Positions 39,391 through 53,406 of a stretch of 64,000 nt of DNA are shown here, one piece after another (the stretch's first letter is position 1; every line of letters begins with the position of its first letter). The notes beneath the pieces were generated by a model that ran no database searches, was not told where the DNA came from, and was given only the letters and a program-made list of their open reading frames with translations. The position numbers were made by a program, and so were the translations under genes. Source of the stretch: Metopolophium dirhodum (lineage: Eukaryota; Arthropoda; Insecta; Hemiptera; Aphididae); NCBI RefSeq assembly GCF_019925205.1, contig NC_083564.1:7011491-7075490 (forward strand), read 5' to 3'.

Positions 39391-39537
39391 ATGGGGGCTA
39401 TATAGGACTAGAAAATTATAAGGACATTTAAAATTATAATTTCGGATAAAGTGTAAAAAATGAAAGTAAACACCATGAGGGGGCTACAAGAGTTTCTGTG
39501 GGGGCTGTAGCCCCCATAACAACCATGCATACCACGC
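39391..39537. mobile_element. MITE remnant with GGGGGCT/AGCCCCC motifs
   Basis: GGGGGCTATATAGG near the left, then GGGGGCTACAAGAG, and a GGGGGCTGTAGCCCCC hairpin near 39500-39515 followed by ATAACAACCATGCATACCACG. The repeated GGGGGCT units and hairpin suggest a decayed foldback or hAT-type MITE. Borders are not defined. Confidence 0.35.
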
Positions 39538-40803
39538 ACATGTATATACACTAGCTGCAGTTTAACCCGACTTGGCCCGAGAAAAAATAAACAAAACTGT
39601 TGAGTTAAATGTTATTATAGAAATATTTTACTTAGCCTAGTTTTTGATTAAAATAATGTTTATGTGTTGCAAGTTGCAAGTTGCAACTACAGACACTTAG
39701 TAGCAAATCTGTACACTGAATTATTTTTTGACATTTATAATTTTTATATATATATATATATTATACACTATTGTGCCTTTAACTAATAAAACAAAAATAA
39801 AATACGTCGCTAATTACGTTATCATAAAAAGCCTATTATATGCTGATACATTATTCTTACCTTTAAATTTGATAATAAATCAATTCATTAAAATATTAAA
39901 CCAACAGATGAAAAGGGACTCTTATGAACGAAAAATTTGCCGCGTTATGCTCAGTATTCCTTTTAATTTATCTTACACATTTTAAAGCTTGATTATTAAA
40001 ATCACAGTCCACAATTTAAACGTGTTCATATTAATCAATTACTTATAACTTATAAGTAATACTAATTCTAATTACAAATTAGAATATTATTATAAACTCG
40101 ATTTTATTGCTAGCACACCGTAAACCAGTTACCAGTACCTTATAAGTTATAAGTGATAACTAAATTTAGTTACGCTCGCTATTAAGTCATCCAATCAATG
40201 GAATAAAAACATATTTACGTGTTAAAAATAATGATACACCAATTTTTCGTTGATTTAAAAACTCGACTAGAACAGTCATTAGAAATGACAGTGATAAATT
40301 ATTATAATAATTATTTTATATTACTAATATGGCGAAGGAACAGAGTAACTTTCGTTAGTCTCTTATTATAGTCTTATTCTCTTATACATAATATTATATT
40401 CACTTGAATATTTTCTATTTGAAATATTCGCTAAAAAGATAAAAAAAAAATTATGGAACTCAAACATTCAATTATTTGTTTGAAAACATAATACATATAG
40501 TATATAAATGTATATTCTCTAGGCCCTATGGTGCACAATTATTAACGATTTGTATAAATAGTCGATGCAGCTTTACATACTATATATAAGTATAGTTGGT
40601 GTATATTGCCGAAGGGAGTGAATAAAAATTCTCACAGACAAAAATCACCGCAGGCATTACTATAATGTAACTAGTTCTGATCGATTTTTTTTTTATACTT
40701 TTATCCGAAATTAATATTACTATCCAAACGAAAACTGTTAATGCGTATAATACCATAATATAGTTTATATTATATTATAGTATACACTGGGTATATAAAT
40801 AAA

Positions 40804-40953
40804 GGCGTAAATTGTAGGAGGATGAGGAGGAGCTTAAGGGGGCTTAGCCCTTAGCCCCAATATTTTCTAACTTCACCTCGTAAATATAATAAATTATGTT
40901 AATACGCGTTATTTGATATTTTCAGCCCCCAGATTTTTAATCGTGTTTACGCC
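40804..40953. mobile_element. Probable short MITE with GGCGTAAA ends
   Basis: GGCGTAAATTGTAGG at the left and TCGTGTTTACGCC at the right form an 8-bp inverted end. AGGGGGCTTAGCCC and CAGCCCCCAG lie inside, similar to the GGGGGCT units at 39391-39537. The short inverted ends make this tentative. Confidence 0.4.
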
Positions 40954-43156
40954 AATGTATACATACTACAAATATTATGTAGGTACTTATTAAAATGTAC
41001 AATTATAGTGATTACCTATAGTAGTAAATATATATCAAAAATGTCGAAAACTTTAGAACTTTTCATTTACATTATCGTTTATATAACGATTTTTATAATT
41101 ATTAATTATATTACAATATTTAATGTTTCAAATTATTGTCCATGATTATATACCATATTGAGATAAACTCTTTCTCTTAATTTTTATAAATATATTATGT
41201 TAATAAAGTATACGTACCGATATGCAATTTTTTTTTATTAATAACTTTCGTTTTTAATTCGTTAATAAGGTTGGGAGCACGCAATCAAATCAGACTTTAA
41301 TAGTTTGATCGTAAAGACGCAGTGCACTGCTTTAAAAAGAAGACATTAAAATATTTGTGACTTTGGTTGGGCATTTGAGGTCGTTATATATCGATAGCAT
41401 AGGTGCCCACCAGCAGCCATGTCATAACGTGATAAACGAGTCTATATAGTTTTAGTAATAATAATATTTTTATTATTAATATATTGTTAAACGTTGTTCA
41501 ATTCGAAAACCGCTTAGGTATGTATAAAATATACGTGCAGGCATTGGAAATAAATATTTGTCGGCTGTAAATAATTTTTAAAGTGGTGTGAAAACTCGTT
41601 TTGCGCTACTCGCGCGTGTGGCATTTATTTACCGCATTTGCTCTGTAATTAGTCTGTGCATTATGCGAGTACAAGAAATTAGCATAAGGTATAGGATTTT
41701 GAAATTTTACAACTGCACTATGCAAGGACGCAACGATATTATTTATAGCCAGCATGTACAATTTAATCTAATATCGCAATATTGGTACAACTACATTTTC
41801 TTGGCCCAGAAAATCGCACACTATTGGATTTATTTATTTTTAAAAAGTACGTCTGGCAGACAAGTATAGTTACAACTACGAATATCATTGACAGATTTTA
41901 TTTTTATTTTGTGTTTATTCTCAAGTAAGAAATATTAATAAAAACAAAAATGGAAAAAATTCAATATAGTTGGTACACGTATAGTGTTAACTGTTAAGAA
42001 TAAGAGAAAGATGGTTTTGATTTGCCAATACGCATTATTTGTATTCCTTGTAAGGTGGCGATCAGCAGCATAGTTTGTACTTTGTAGAGCACATCCGAAC
42101 AAAAATAATAACGAAAAAGGAGGTATAGCCACTTTAAAATGAATGCAACGAAGGAAACGTGGAGTGTATTTTAACTGCAAGGAAAATCTACTAAGAAAAC
42201 CTAAATTTGCTCGAACTCTTCGGTATAGCGAGCGAGGACAATAATTTCAGAGACGCAAGAACGTGGATAGGAGTGATCATGTGGCATGTGATCTATTTTA
42301 TATAATATATAGGTACACTCAGTAAATGATAAGAATTTACGTTGTACACGGTCTAAAACATAACTACCTATATAGTTAATGGTATGTGGGTATGTGGATG
42401 CACCCACAGTGCAGATTCATATATTCCAAAACAAAACGTTCTAGGGCACAGACGCACAGTAAAAAAGAGACTTAATCGGTGCTATATTAGTTTATACTGG
42501 ACACAGGCACGCCTAAAAAAATAACGAATTTTTATTGCCCTACACAACAAGGTGCTCCTGTATTATGTGAATGGAATGTTAATTTTTTACAAAAAAAACT
42601 GTGCTTATAGGTCACTGATCGCGTTTCCTGCGCTTTTAAACTTAGATGCACTGCAGATGATATGATACCTGATAAATAATATATAATATTATATCATTAT
42701 TATGTGTTTATATCGTACATGTATTTGAGTTTATACTAAATTATACTTAATAGGTGTCTTTACACTCCACCGTGTCGTGCTTGATTTTGTTGTGTTGTTT
42801 ATTTGATCACGTTATCTTGGTAGGCATATTTAAAACCAGGCCAGAGGTTAGCCATGAAGTCAAACCTTTGATATTTTCAACATTTTATCAGTAAGTATAA
42901 TGACAATTGGCAACCGTTTGAACGCGACCGTATCGAGACTGGACGTCGACGAGATAAATATTTTTAAAATCAACACTGTAACTGCATCGTGCAGGTATCG
43001 TCCTCCTAAAAAAGATAGAGCAACACCATTTGGTGACACAATATTAATTATATCATGTCTCGTACGAATCACAATAAAACACGGGCGCAATAAAACCTGT
43101 GGTATCTATACAATTATAGTAAGCTTACCTACCTGAAGCTACATAATACTTATATA

Positions 43157-43419
43157 GGGGGACGGAGTGGCCGACCCGAGTTCGATACCCCGGCCGCGGG
43201 CGGCATTTTTCTTCGGGCAAGTCACGGCGTCCGGAGAACAAGTGCCGCCATCCCCCGCCCGGGGCATGGCAGAAACCTATACTGGTGCCCCATTAGAAAT
43301 TCTGCCGAAAACAACCCACACACGTGTACCATCCTTCCCAACCTAAGAACCCTACAGTTCCCACCCCACACCCAATGGCCTAAGTTTCCGCGGGTTATCT
43401 AATAATAAAAAAAAAAAAA
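43157..43419 (+). mobile_element. tRNA-derived SINE, second copy, internally deleted head
   Basis: This copy shares with the 23380-23714 element the start (GGGGGACGGAGTGGCCGA against GGGGACGAGGTGGCCGA), the B-box segment GAGTTCGATACCCCGG, the GGCATTTTTCTTCGGGCAAG-like section, CCGGAGAACAAGTGCCGCCA, GGTGCCCCATTAGAAATTCT, and CACCCAATGGCC before a short poly(A). About 35 bases between A and B boxes are missing, and the tandem duplication seen in the other copy is absent. Flanking duplications are not obvious. Confidence 0.88.
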
Positions 43420-43841
43420 TACCTACATAATAATATTTGAATATTTCGCGTTTCCACCGACGCGGTCCGCAGACGAGATCGTGTCTTATCGCGCGTCTCC
43501 CGCCGCGTTGCGCAACGATATATTATTATAATAATATTATACAGATAGGTCGTAAAACAACTACAACTGCAGCTGCAGCGCTCGGTTAGCTTCAATTTGT
43601 GTTTCACTTTCATTCGGATTCGCAAGCGCTACATAATACTTTGCTGTTATTGTTGTTATATATATATATGTCACACTGCCACCTACCTGTATAGCAGTGT
43701 AAAAACGTAAAGTACTCGTATCGCAACTACTGTACTAAATCATTATCGTATCGTAGGCGTATATCTACGGTCATCGGTCGGTAAGTATATATTATACATT
43801 CGTGAATCGTGATATTTTCAGCGTACATAATAATCTATATT

Positions 43842-43849
<8 letters not shown>

Positions 43850-43872
<23 letters not shown>
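43850..43872. repeat. (TA)n microsatellite
   Basis: Alternating TA run of about 23 bases with related interrupted runs just upstream. Confidence 0.85.
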
Positions 43873-43873
<1 letters not shown>

Positions 43874-46800
43874 CTATACTGATGAAACCGGGCGCTAGGT
43901 TTTACTTTTCTGTAAACGGCAGTACCTACCCATATTATAATAGTCTTTAAAATTACATTCTCCGCAGAGTAGACAGTGTTCTGATAGACATTTCGTAATT
44001 GTTATTGTATTTATTTTAAATTTTTTATCGGTAGGTTGCATACATCAGCGGGCACGCCTAAATATCGAACATCGAACTTATAAATTACTGTTATTATTGA
44101 GAGGCCGCTTTTGATATAATGGAAATTATTATTATAACGGCATTCTTATAATATGATCAAACTTAAATTTGAAAACCACGAGCTTCCTCGCTCCGCTCAG
44201 AATCTAAAATTGTAATATTATATATTTATATACTAATTAAAAACAACTTACAAGTGGTCGCACGCCAATTAATCTAGTGTAGATACCTGCAGTATTATAC
44301 TGGTTATTGCATAATTATGAAATTATACGAAAAAACAGTTTCACGCTGAAATAAAAACGAAACCGTGTAGATACGCGAAAAAATAGATTTTAGCACAAAA
44401 ATGCTCGCAGGTACTTGTGATATCGTAAAAACGGCGAAGACGGCGTTGCACAATAAAATTCTCTTCTTGTTATTAGAAAAATGAAACACTTTTCGAGATT
44501 ATGAATGTAAGCCGTGTCAAAAGAATTACACCGTACCTGCGCGTGTGCACCTAATATATATTATTATAATTTACTTCCGCACGATTTATCCGATAGCCGA
44601 TAGGTAATATTAGATTAATTATTAAATTTCTGGGTAGGAACATTTGTATATAAGTAGGTTTTAGCGCGTGTACGACGCATAATTTACAATCCGAATTCGC
44701 CGCCACAATTAAATAGATTTATTTGTAATATATTTTTTATGACGGTCTGATTAGCGATTATTATGTCATATTATGTATAGATTTAGAAAAATAATAACAA
44801 TTATCGTTGCTATCCGTGCGTTAAGTCGTTATAAAAGTATCGTGCGTTAGAATAATGGATACCTAATAATTTAGTCGCCAGTTTTGTGTATAAAATTATA
44901 AACCGTGTATAATATATTATATAAGTAAATAAATAAGTGGCCTGAGGTACACATCTTATATTATAATAAATTTATATTTACCCAACTGTGTATGGTATTA
45001 TATAGGTTAACGGTTTGCATTATCTAATAGCCTGCAACTTTAACTAAATAGTATCTAGGAAAATACTGTAATGAATTGCCATATAGTAGTACAGTACATA
45101 TTATACAACCGTCTATAGTATCGAGGAGTTGCAATGGCGTTATTGTTGACGTTTGGTTTATTCCCGATTATATTGGCAGTGATTTTTTGTTACATATTTT
45201 GATAAGCGCTACTATCGTCAATCGCGGATCCCTCGACAGTCAACACGACCAACCGATCACCAATAAACAACAATAATAATATATGTATTGCTTCTAAAAT
45301 GGCTCTTCCAGCCTGCAGTCGATCGGACGATCTCACATATCCGATTGCACGAGAAATGTACCGAAGCGTAGATAGGACGTCCGATGTATACCTATACCCA
45401 CCTACTGACCTACCTGTTGATGTAGTTGGTATAAAAAATGTGCCAGAGCTTCCCGAAATTTTTTTAGTTGCGCACCTCGTGTTATTTTATACCGTGGATG
45501 AGTCGCGCGTACCATACGCCTACCTAATGTAAACGACAAAACTGTTCAAAATAATAAATCGGTAAAATATTGTGACATATGATCTTCAATGAATCTGTAT
45601 TTTAAATTAATTCCTGTTCTTCCGGGTACCACAGTATGACTATAGGTAGTATGAGAACCTCAAAACTCTGATACCATTGATTTCGGATAGCTAGGTGGTG
45701 GGGGGGAGGGGCAAACGCCCTGGGTGGTGCTTATTTCTATACATACATTATAATGTGGACGTGTATAACTGCGTTTATTACAATATTATAATTATTAGTT
45801 TATGAAATATATTAATATAATAGAATATAATTTTAATTATTATTAATTTAAATTAATAATTATTATTTTATCATCATGATGATCCGAGGTTATTTTCCAA
45901 TCATACGAAATTATAATATAATTATTATACTATTAAAATATGTTTTACCTACTTAATTATTATTTATTTCAATGTTTTATTAGTATTCATATGCGGCATT
46001 GATGCTATTACAGTGTAGCTATTGTAGGTCTATAGGCAATAACTTGTTTTTCCTTTTTCGTTAGAAGACGTTAAATTTTTATTTTTTAATGTTTAACATT
46101 CACAAAAATTGACGTATTGAATGAGAGGTGGCGACAAAAAACCACACTGAGGCGTGAAAATGTTTCATTATTCGACTCTGATATAATAGAGATACGAAGC
46201 TCATACATTTCGCGTGAACCTGCATTTTCCACGTTTGTATTTTTTATAAGCGCATATATACATCTAAAATATAATATATAACAACTCTTTCGCGTAATTT
46301 ACCACTTTCAACATATAGATACTTGCACTGTACCCACGTTAAATTATAGCTGCGATAGTCAAGTCGATAGTTATATTGTAATATTTATCGGTTTTGTTTA
46401 TCGCACACGTCTTATATTATACTCGTAAAATATCGTGTATTATTGACTTATTGTATTATATAATTGCTGTATACGAAACCACACCGTGGCGCACATGTCG
46501 CGGATCATTATATACGAATATAAGAATAATATTATGTTACATTGCAAATATGGATAATAATGGGGGGGGGGGGAGGTTTTTTTTTTAAATTTATGCGTAG
46601 CTGCCTACACTATCTTTTTATCAGTCAAAACCATAGGTTTATGTCGATTCGCCTGTATAGACGCGTAATATATTTGAAGTATTTTACGCTTGTTTGTTTG
46701 TGCTGATTCAAGTTGCTTTGTTGTTGTGTTTATTAATTATTTCTTATTCTGAGCATGATGCGCGTTGATATAATTATATATAGGTATTTACTACTTACGA

Positions 46801-49800
46801 TAGAAGTGCTGCAGGAGAAATTGTGTGCACAATATACGATACCTACCACTACGTCATAAGCCATTATCATAATTAAATATTCCGTTTAATCGTTTTAATT
46901 TTTCGTTAAAAAAATCCAAAAACTATACATACCTACAATATTGTTTTTTTTTTTTTTATCGAAAACATATTATTATTATGTAAAAAAAGCATATAATTAT
47001 CTATACTGTTTAAATGGGTGTCTGGTGAAAAGCCGATAATAGGGTAAGGACAACGGGCGGAAATTTATTATTATACTGTATAGGTAACGATCATCGAATT
47101 ACGCATGCAAACCGGACGGGCAACGAAAAGAGAAAACCGAACCACCATCGCGATATCGTTTAATTTATAATTTTTTTTTCATACACACACCACGACGTGT
47201 CTATATAGGTACACCAGGTTGCAAGACACCGAGTCGACTTTATCAGCTGGCTTTTATATAGTCGTGTGCATGTTATGATGGCGTTCGAGTAATATTTGCA
47301 GCTATTTTAATTGTGCGGGGAGTGAAAATAACAGACTATATACGCGCCATTATTGTGCATATAATAATAAAGATATTACCACGTATATAATATATCATAA
47401 ATATAGCCACTTTAAGTTTTTCTTACCCAGCTGCAGGTGTATTGTATAGTACATGCCACACTATAGGTAAGTCTACTTTCACGTTTGTCGGTAATTTAAT
47501 TATTATTGTTTAGTTTATTAGGTACCGCCTATATATCATATATAGTATAGGTATTTAGTTATAGTTGATATTATTATGTATATGAACAAATATCAAAATT
47601 TTAACGGTTTTATACTTTTATCGAACACCCGCTTGTGGTAACTGCTGCCTACTATATAGGTATAAAAATTAAAAAGTATAGATATATCGCTTAATCGCAT
47701 ATTATATAGTTGTCACACTGCAGTCTTTATGGAATTCTGAAAAACACATTTTTATACACCGCAATTTTAAGTATTTATAAGTCTATAACACTATATTTTT
47801 ATATGAAAACATTAAAATTGTATTAGGTATCTATACTATAATACTAGTATACTACGCTATATATTAATATTATTAATTACAGTGGTTTTTAGTTTGATAC
47901 TTATATAGCAATTTTTTCTTTAATGTCATATAATTGGAAGCAGAAAGTTCCTAAATGATTGTACTTTTTATTACTATTATAATAAGTATTTTAGGTTTAG
48001 TGTGAAATTATACCCATTCGTCTGTATAGAATATAGATGCATATGTGTCCTGAATATTGATAGGCCATTTTTGCAAAAACATTTAGTGAACGCGGTCTAA
48101 TATAATATAATTCCGAGATTGATGTTATATTATAGGTACATTATCTAATAATATTATTGTTGTTTGTGAGGTGTACGTGAGACTTATAGTCTACATACAC
48201 ATTACGACAGAAAGAGATAGTAAAAAAACATGCTATATGCGCTCATAAGAAAGATCTTGAGAAATACTACCCTATAAAGAAACGTCCAAAAGAAAAAAAA
48301 ATCATAATAAATGAAATAAAGATCTAAATATATGTATATACGCGTGTGTTGTATGCGAAAAACTACCAATATCTCTGCCTATATATAATAAGAACCAAAA
48401 ACTGGAATGGTTCGAGTTTGTACATGTGGAGAGCCGAGTATGATATATTCAAAGGGGTGGTATAACTGGGTGAATAAATAAAAAAAGATCCCAGTTGGGT
48501 TATAGACCGTGGACAAGGCGAGAAGATGTAGTATAGATAAAGATAACAGCATGATAGCTGATATAGTATAGAAACGCAACGGTTGAACTAGCATTGGACA
48601 TGGGAACGTTGGAGAGGATGGCTTGTGGTACCTCAGGTCCTGTACAAGGACCGTTATACCGAGAAGAAAAAAGAAAATGATTTTAACGTTAGGTATTGAG
48701 TTTGCAGTTTGGATATATTATAGTGTTAATATACTTACGACTAATGATTTATTTTTGCAATCGTTAAAACAATATTATGGTACCTATATAATACCTATAA
48801 CGTCGTGACATATAATTAAACGCGTATGTATATAGCGAGGCAATTGACGATTTGTCTCTAAGTCAATAATGTGCAATGTAATATATTATAATATACTGTT
48901 GCATATATTATTATTATATACGTTGTTAACATTGTTCTCAGTCGGCCACCGTGAGAATACGCCACGGTTTGATGAACGAAAAACTTTGCATGTACTATTG
49001 TACCAGCTGCGTCGCGTATAATGTAATTTTTTTTTTACTATCGAAGAATGTGTATATGGTACAGTGAAATAGTAACTACAATATGAGCAGTATACAAAAA
49101 CGCGTCCTTGTATATATAAATTAATAAAATATATAATTAATATACAATTAGCGGTTTGCCGGTTTTACAAAATATATTGCAGTATACCGCGCGGCCATAA
49201 ATAAAAATAACAATAAATCTCGTATAACCTTACATTGTTCGACGGCGCTGAAGCAGTGGCGACAGTGGCATAATGTGATGTATATAGTAGCTGCAGACAT
49301 ATATCTATATAATATATTAGGCGCGTAGGTACCTACCTACCTACCTACCCGTAAGTGATTTAATTTTCTCTTAGATGTGTGCTGCTAACGAGCATATAGT
49401 GCAATATAACGACCCGCTACATAGTATATAATATATTTTGCGTCTACGTTGATTCGTTTTTAAAATTGGAGTTGTTTAATTTCTGAAAATTATTAACGAT
49501 TTCAGTGTCACGCGTATATATTATGGTGACATCTTGCACTTTTTTTTTTCGTTAAAATAAAATACGGCGTACGGTAATAATAGTGTATAGGGAAAATGAA
49601 TGAAAAAATGAAGTGCGGCTGCTTAGTGAAATAACCGGTTGGGTTGTTGGGTTTCGAATAATAATAAGAAAAAAACAGCACGTAGGAAGTGCGGTTACGC
49701 ACCGCCAATCCTGCTGTAGGTTATAGGTATATTATAGTATATATATATATAATATGTACACTACGTCACTGCAGCAGGACACAGTTTATATACCTATACA

Positions 49801-51031
49801 TGCAGGTTACAGCGATGATGCCATTTTATAAAATACAAACATATTTTACAGGCAAAAACAACAAACTTGGAAATGAAAATATTTAATCATCTTGAAGCTA
49901 TGAAAATTAATAATAAAAATGATCGTATAATTATGTTGTAACCTTATGTAACCTACACCCGCGCTGCAGTAAGAGTACTATATATTGTATTCGACATTAT
50001 CGGTGTATTCAGAGGTAGGTAGGTACTAGGTATTATAGGTAGGTACTATATTATGAGGTTTTAAACCAGTCATTTTTTTTTTAGAGAATACCTACCTACG
50101 TAAATTTAACAAATTTTTAAACATGCCTATAATTAAATGCATTTTCAATTGGTGGTCGCATAGGTTTATACTTAACCTATAAGTATATCATCGTCGGATT
50201 GTTATCAATATATAACCATATGGCATATACTATATTTACATATAGTTATTAGTTATGAATTATATGAATAAGAAATGAATAATGATAACTCAATTCGACA
50301 ATTGTATAATTGTTCGGAAAAACCTATAATATTATACGCCTATACGAATTCGTGGTTATAACAATATCGATTTGACGATATAATGATCACAAAATCGCGA
50401 CGCATAATCATTACACTATACAAAATAATAGTAATAACTAATCACAGTCTGGTTAGTAAATATAGAATATAATATGATCTAGTATTGAACGATATAACAG
50501 TAATAAACCATGTATGTACGATATCAACAACAACAAATAATAAATAAATAATGATAATAATGTCACTAGATATAACCGCGGTTTTATAATATGGTAATCA
50601 CATAACTGTTTATGTTCCATTGAAGATTTACAATACCACAACTAGTGTATTGTACTGAATGGTTCACTATATATATATATATAGGTAAGCCAAGTATTAT
50701 AACGATCTTTGTATTTTAATAGGATTATTAGGATTTGATATTGAAAATTTGTCGTGCGAAAAACTAGTTTCCGGGCGTTAAAGTCTTTTTGATCGGCGAA
50801 TCACGACACAGCTGCGTGTCGCTGCGGTTTAATATGGCGGTACCTATAACATGTGTAATACAATACGCATATAATATAATATATATATTATGATCATTAA
50901 ATGTAGGTAAGTTATTTTTCTATCTAAATGATTACTTAACAGTTAATTCACGCATAAACGTATATTATATAGTTATAATATTAGTGTAAATTATTTCAAA
51001 ATCGTTAATATATAATATAGGTACTGCACTG
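43873..51031. other. Intron 1 segment without recognisable elements
   Basis: AT-rich DNA. Seen: a 12-G run at 46562-46573, a T run near 46945-46957, a CCTA-type tetranucleotide run at 49328-49350, and a 22-bp AT palindrome at 45839-45860. Reading frames such as 45299-45532 (77 codons) have no recognisable domain. Confidence 0.45.
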
Positions 51032-51113
51032 CAGGGTGTATCTGGAAAATTTGACAATTTTATATAACGTTTTAAATGAGAGTATATATCATTAAATCTT
51101 CCAGATACTCCTC
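51032..51113. mobile_element. Very short fold-back element (about 82 bp)
   Basis: CAGGGTGTATCTGGAAAATTTGA at the left is mirrored by TTAAATCTTCCAGATACTCCTC at the right, giving a hairpin with an arm of about 20 bases. The CAGGGTGTATC end is shared with the 4738-7050 element, so this could be a deletion derivative of the same family. Confidence 0.5.
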
Positions 51114-52822
51114 TATAATATTTTATTATATTATACATTAAACCGTTATAATTCACTGGAATTTATTAGACCTTCGAACCGATTGTTTACATTGTATATC
51201 GTGCGTATATATAATATATATTGTATAAATAGTTGGTGAATTTAAAAATCATTTTATTTAAAACTGTAGTAGGTTCCTATAATAATATAATATGGCAACG
51301 AGGTCACGGTCGTCTGTCCAAGGCGTCGCGCCGATCCTGTTTAACAATATTTGCTTTCTCGGTTTTTTCTTCTACTCTCGGCGAAGTCCTCTATTGTCCG
51401 GTTTGTCGCGTTTTCGTAGATGGCAGTAATATATGACGCTTAACGACCTATAACATTTGGCTGCGGACAGACAAAACCAAATAATGCAGCCATATTGAAC
51501 AATATATAACAAGTATATATGGACCGATTTTAAGTGCGAACGTCGAATATTATGACCGCACGTTTACGGCGATGATAATAACAATATACACTATACAGGT
51601 ATAATACATGCGGCAGTATCTGCAGCCGTCGTCGTGAGCTTATGTGTGCCTATATACATAAAAAGGATTTAGAACGGTTTAGAGAGGTAGAACGGTTTTT
51701 TTGGGGGAAGGCGGGGGGACAGAGCCCGCGCGTCCTTGCACTAACCGTTGTGTTCGAATGAGGGGTATAATAAAATAAGAATTATCATTGAGTATATTAT
51801 AAACGATGTCGTGATGCATAACAACATTGAAACGAAAACAATATATTATGACATTAAAAAGTATAAGGGGAAGAAATGGACACGTTTATCAGACATTTTA
51901 GTTGGAGTTACCGATATGATAATATAATATATTACAATAGGTAGGTACTTCATAGTATGTGTGGTGTAGTTTTTAAAGGGAGTGTTCGGTGGGTGAAATA
52001 GGTATATTATGTATGTGAACGAAAAATTAGAGAGATGCTCCACACAGAGTGAAATGTATAAAATGTGTGTGTGTATTATATTATGTATGGTGGCCCGACA
52101 CGTCAAACTTTCCAAGCACATAATATTATATTGTTATATGTTATATATTTTTAATGTTTATAGGTCGTAGACTATATAATAAGGTCGTTGAAACTTATAA
52201 CGAACACTGAAATCATCCGTTTTAATTATTACAAGAAAAAAAAAACACCGTTTGATGTTCAATGCCGCATATTTTATTACATATATGGTTGTTATTACTT
52301 GTTGTCTTGTTCACAATACGGCAGATTGTGGATTTTTGGAACAGGCGCGCATAAAAAATAATGTGCCTACCTGTTGTATATTGGAACCAGAACACATACA
52401 TTCATAGGAATATAATATATACGTGTAGTGAGAGAACAATAGAAATAATGTATTACATATTTTTGTGTATATAAGGTAACAACTAACAATCTGTGGCAGT
52501 TCGCATGAAGCATTGTTGTGAAACACGCGCCGTCTCTATATATACATATCGTAGCAGTATCAAACGCGTACCTATGTTTGTTTAATTGCACAAATACGAC
52601 GATATAATGTTTGAGGAATTGTATAATTTATACATCCATCTGATGAAAAACTTGAGTACTTAAAGAAATTATGTCCGACTACATTTTGTATACATAGGCA
52701 ATATAGGTTAGGATAACACTTGGACGGTAGAAATCGTGTGACGAAATATTAACTTAATTAATGTGCAATTTGAATAACCAGCCAAGCAGCGGATTATTTT
52801 GGCATAAATTAATAATTATAAC

Positions 52823-53398
52823 TAGGGCCCGGATTTCAATGCAAAGTGAATTTTTTGTTTTTTTTGGTGATCATAGACAATGCTTTCCGAGTACATATAA
52901 TTTGTTTCATGAAACAGATACTTCAACGGAGAAACGTGTATTTCTTGTAATATTTGGATGTTTTATAATTTTTTGAGCATTTTTCAGCAGTTTTCGGTCA
53001 TTTTGTTAGTTTGCATATTTGTATATCTTACGACTTCAGTAGCGGATTTGGTTCATCTTCTATATGGGGGGGAGAGGGAAATATCATTTTAATCCAGCTA
53101 CAGGCCTATACAGAGGGAAAAACATATATCCCATAGTAAAATTGGTAGGCCGTGATTATAATTTATAAACACTTTGAACTACTAATCAAATTTTCATCAA
53201 ATTTCAGTTTTTTTTTTATAAATGCTTGATAAATTATTTAAAATGTATTATTTATTTAAAATCATTGCATTAAAAAAATTATTTTACATGTACATTTTTA
53301 AGGGTGTTATTGCGCTAAGATACATATATTATGGACATTTTTAGACATTTGTTAGAGCATTTTTCGACGGTTTTTAGAGCATTTAAATCCGGGACCTA
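52823..53398. mobile_element. hAT-type non-autonomous element, 576 bp
   Basis: The left end is TAGGGCCCGGATTTCAATGC. The right end, reverse-complemented, is TAGGTCCCGGATTTAAATGC. The flanks ATTATAAC (52815-52822) and ATTATCAC (53399-53406) match at 7 of 8 positions. AGCATTTTTC-type units recur near the right end. A CAGTAGCGGATTTGG / GGGGGGG segment at about 53035-53080 may be a further nested MITE scrap. Non-coding. Confidence 0.82.
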
Positions 53399-53406
53399 AT
53401 TATCAC

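Larger units (their letters stand above)
38647..43156. other. Intron 1 segment between microsatellite and second SINE
   Basis: AT-rich DNA apart from the two MITE candidates above. A CpG-richer patch lies at about 38920-39000. Reading frames up to about 93 codons have no recognisable features. Confidence 0.45.

Noticed and set aside
45839..45860. 22-bp AT palindrome as a regulatory hairpin
   Set aside because: Made only of A and T in very AT-rich DNA; such palindromes are expected by chance.
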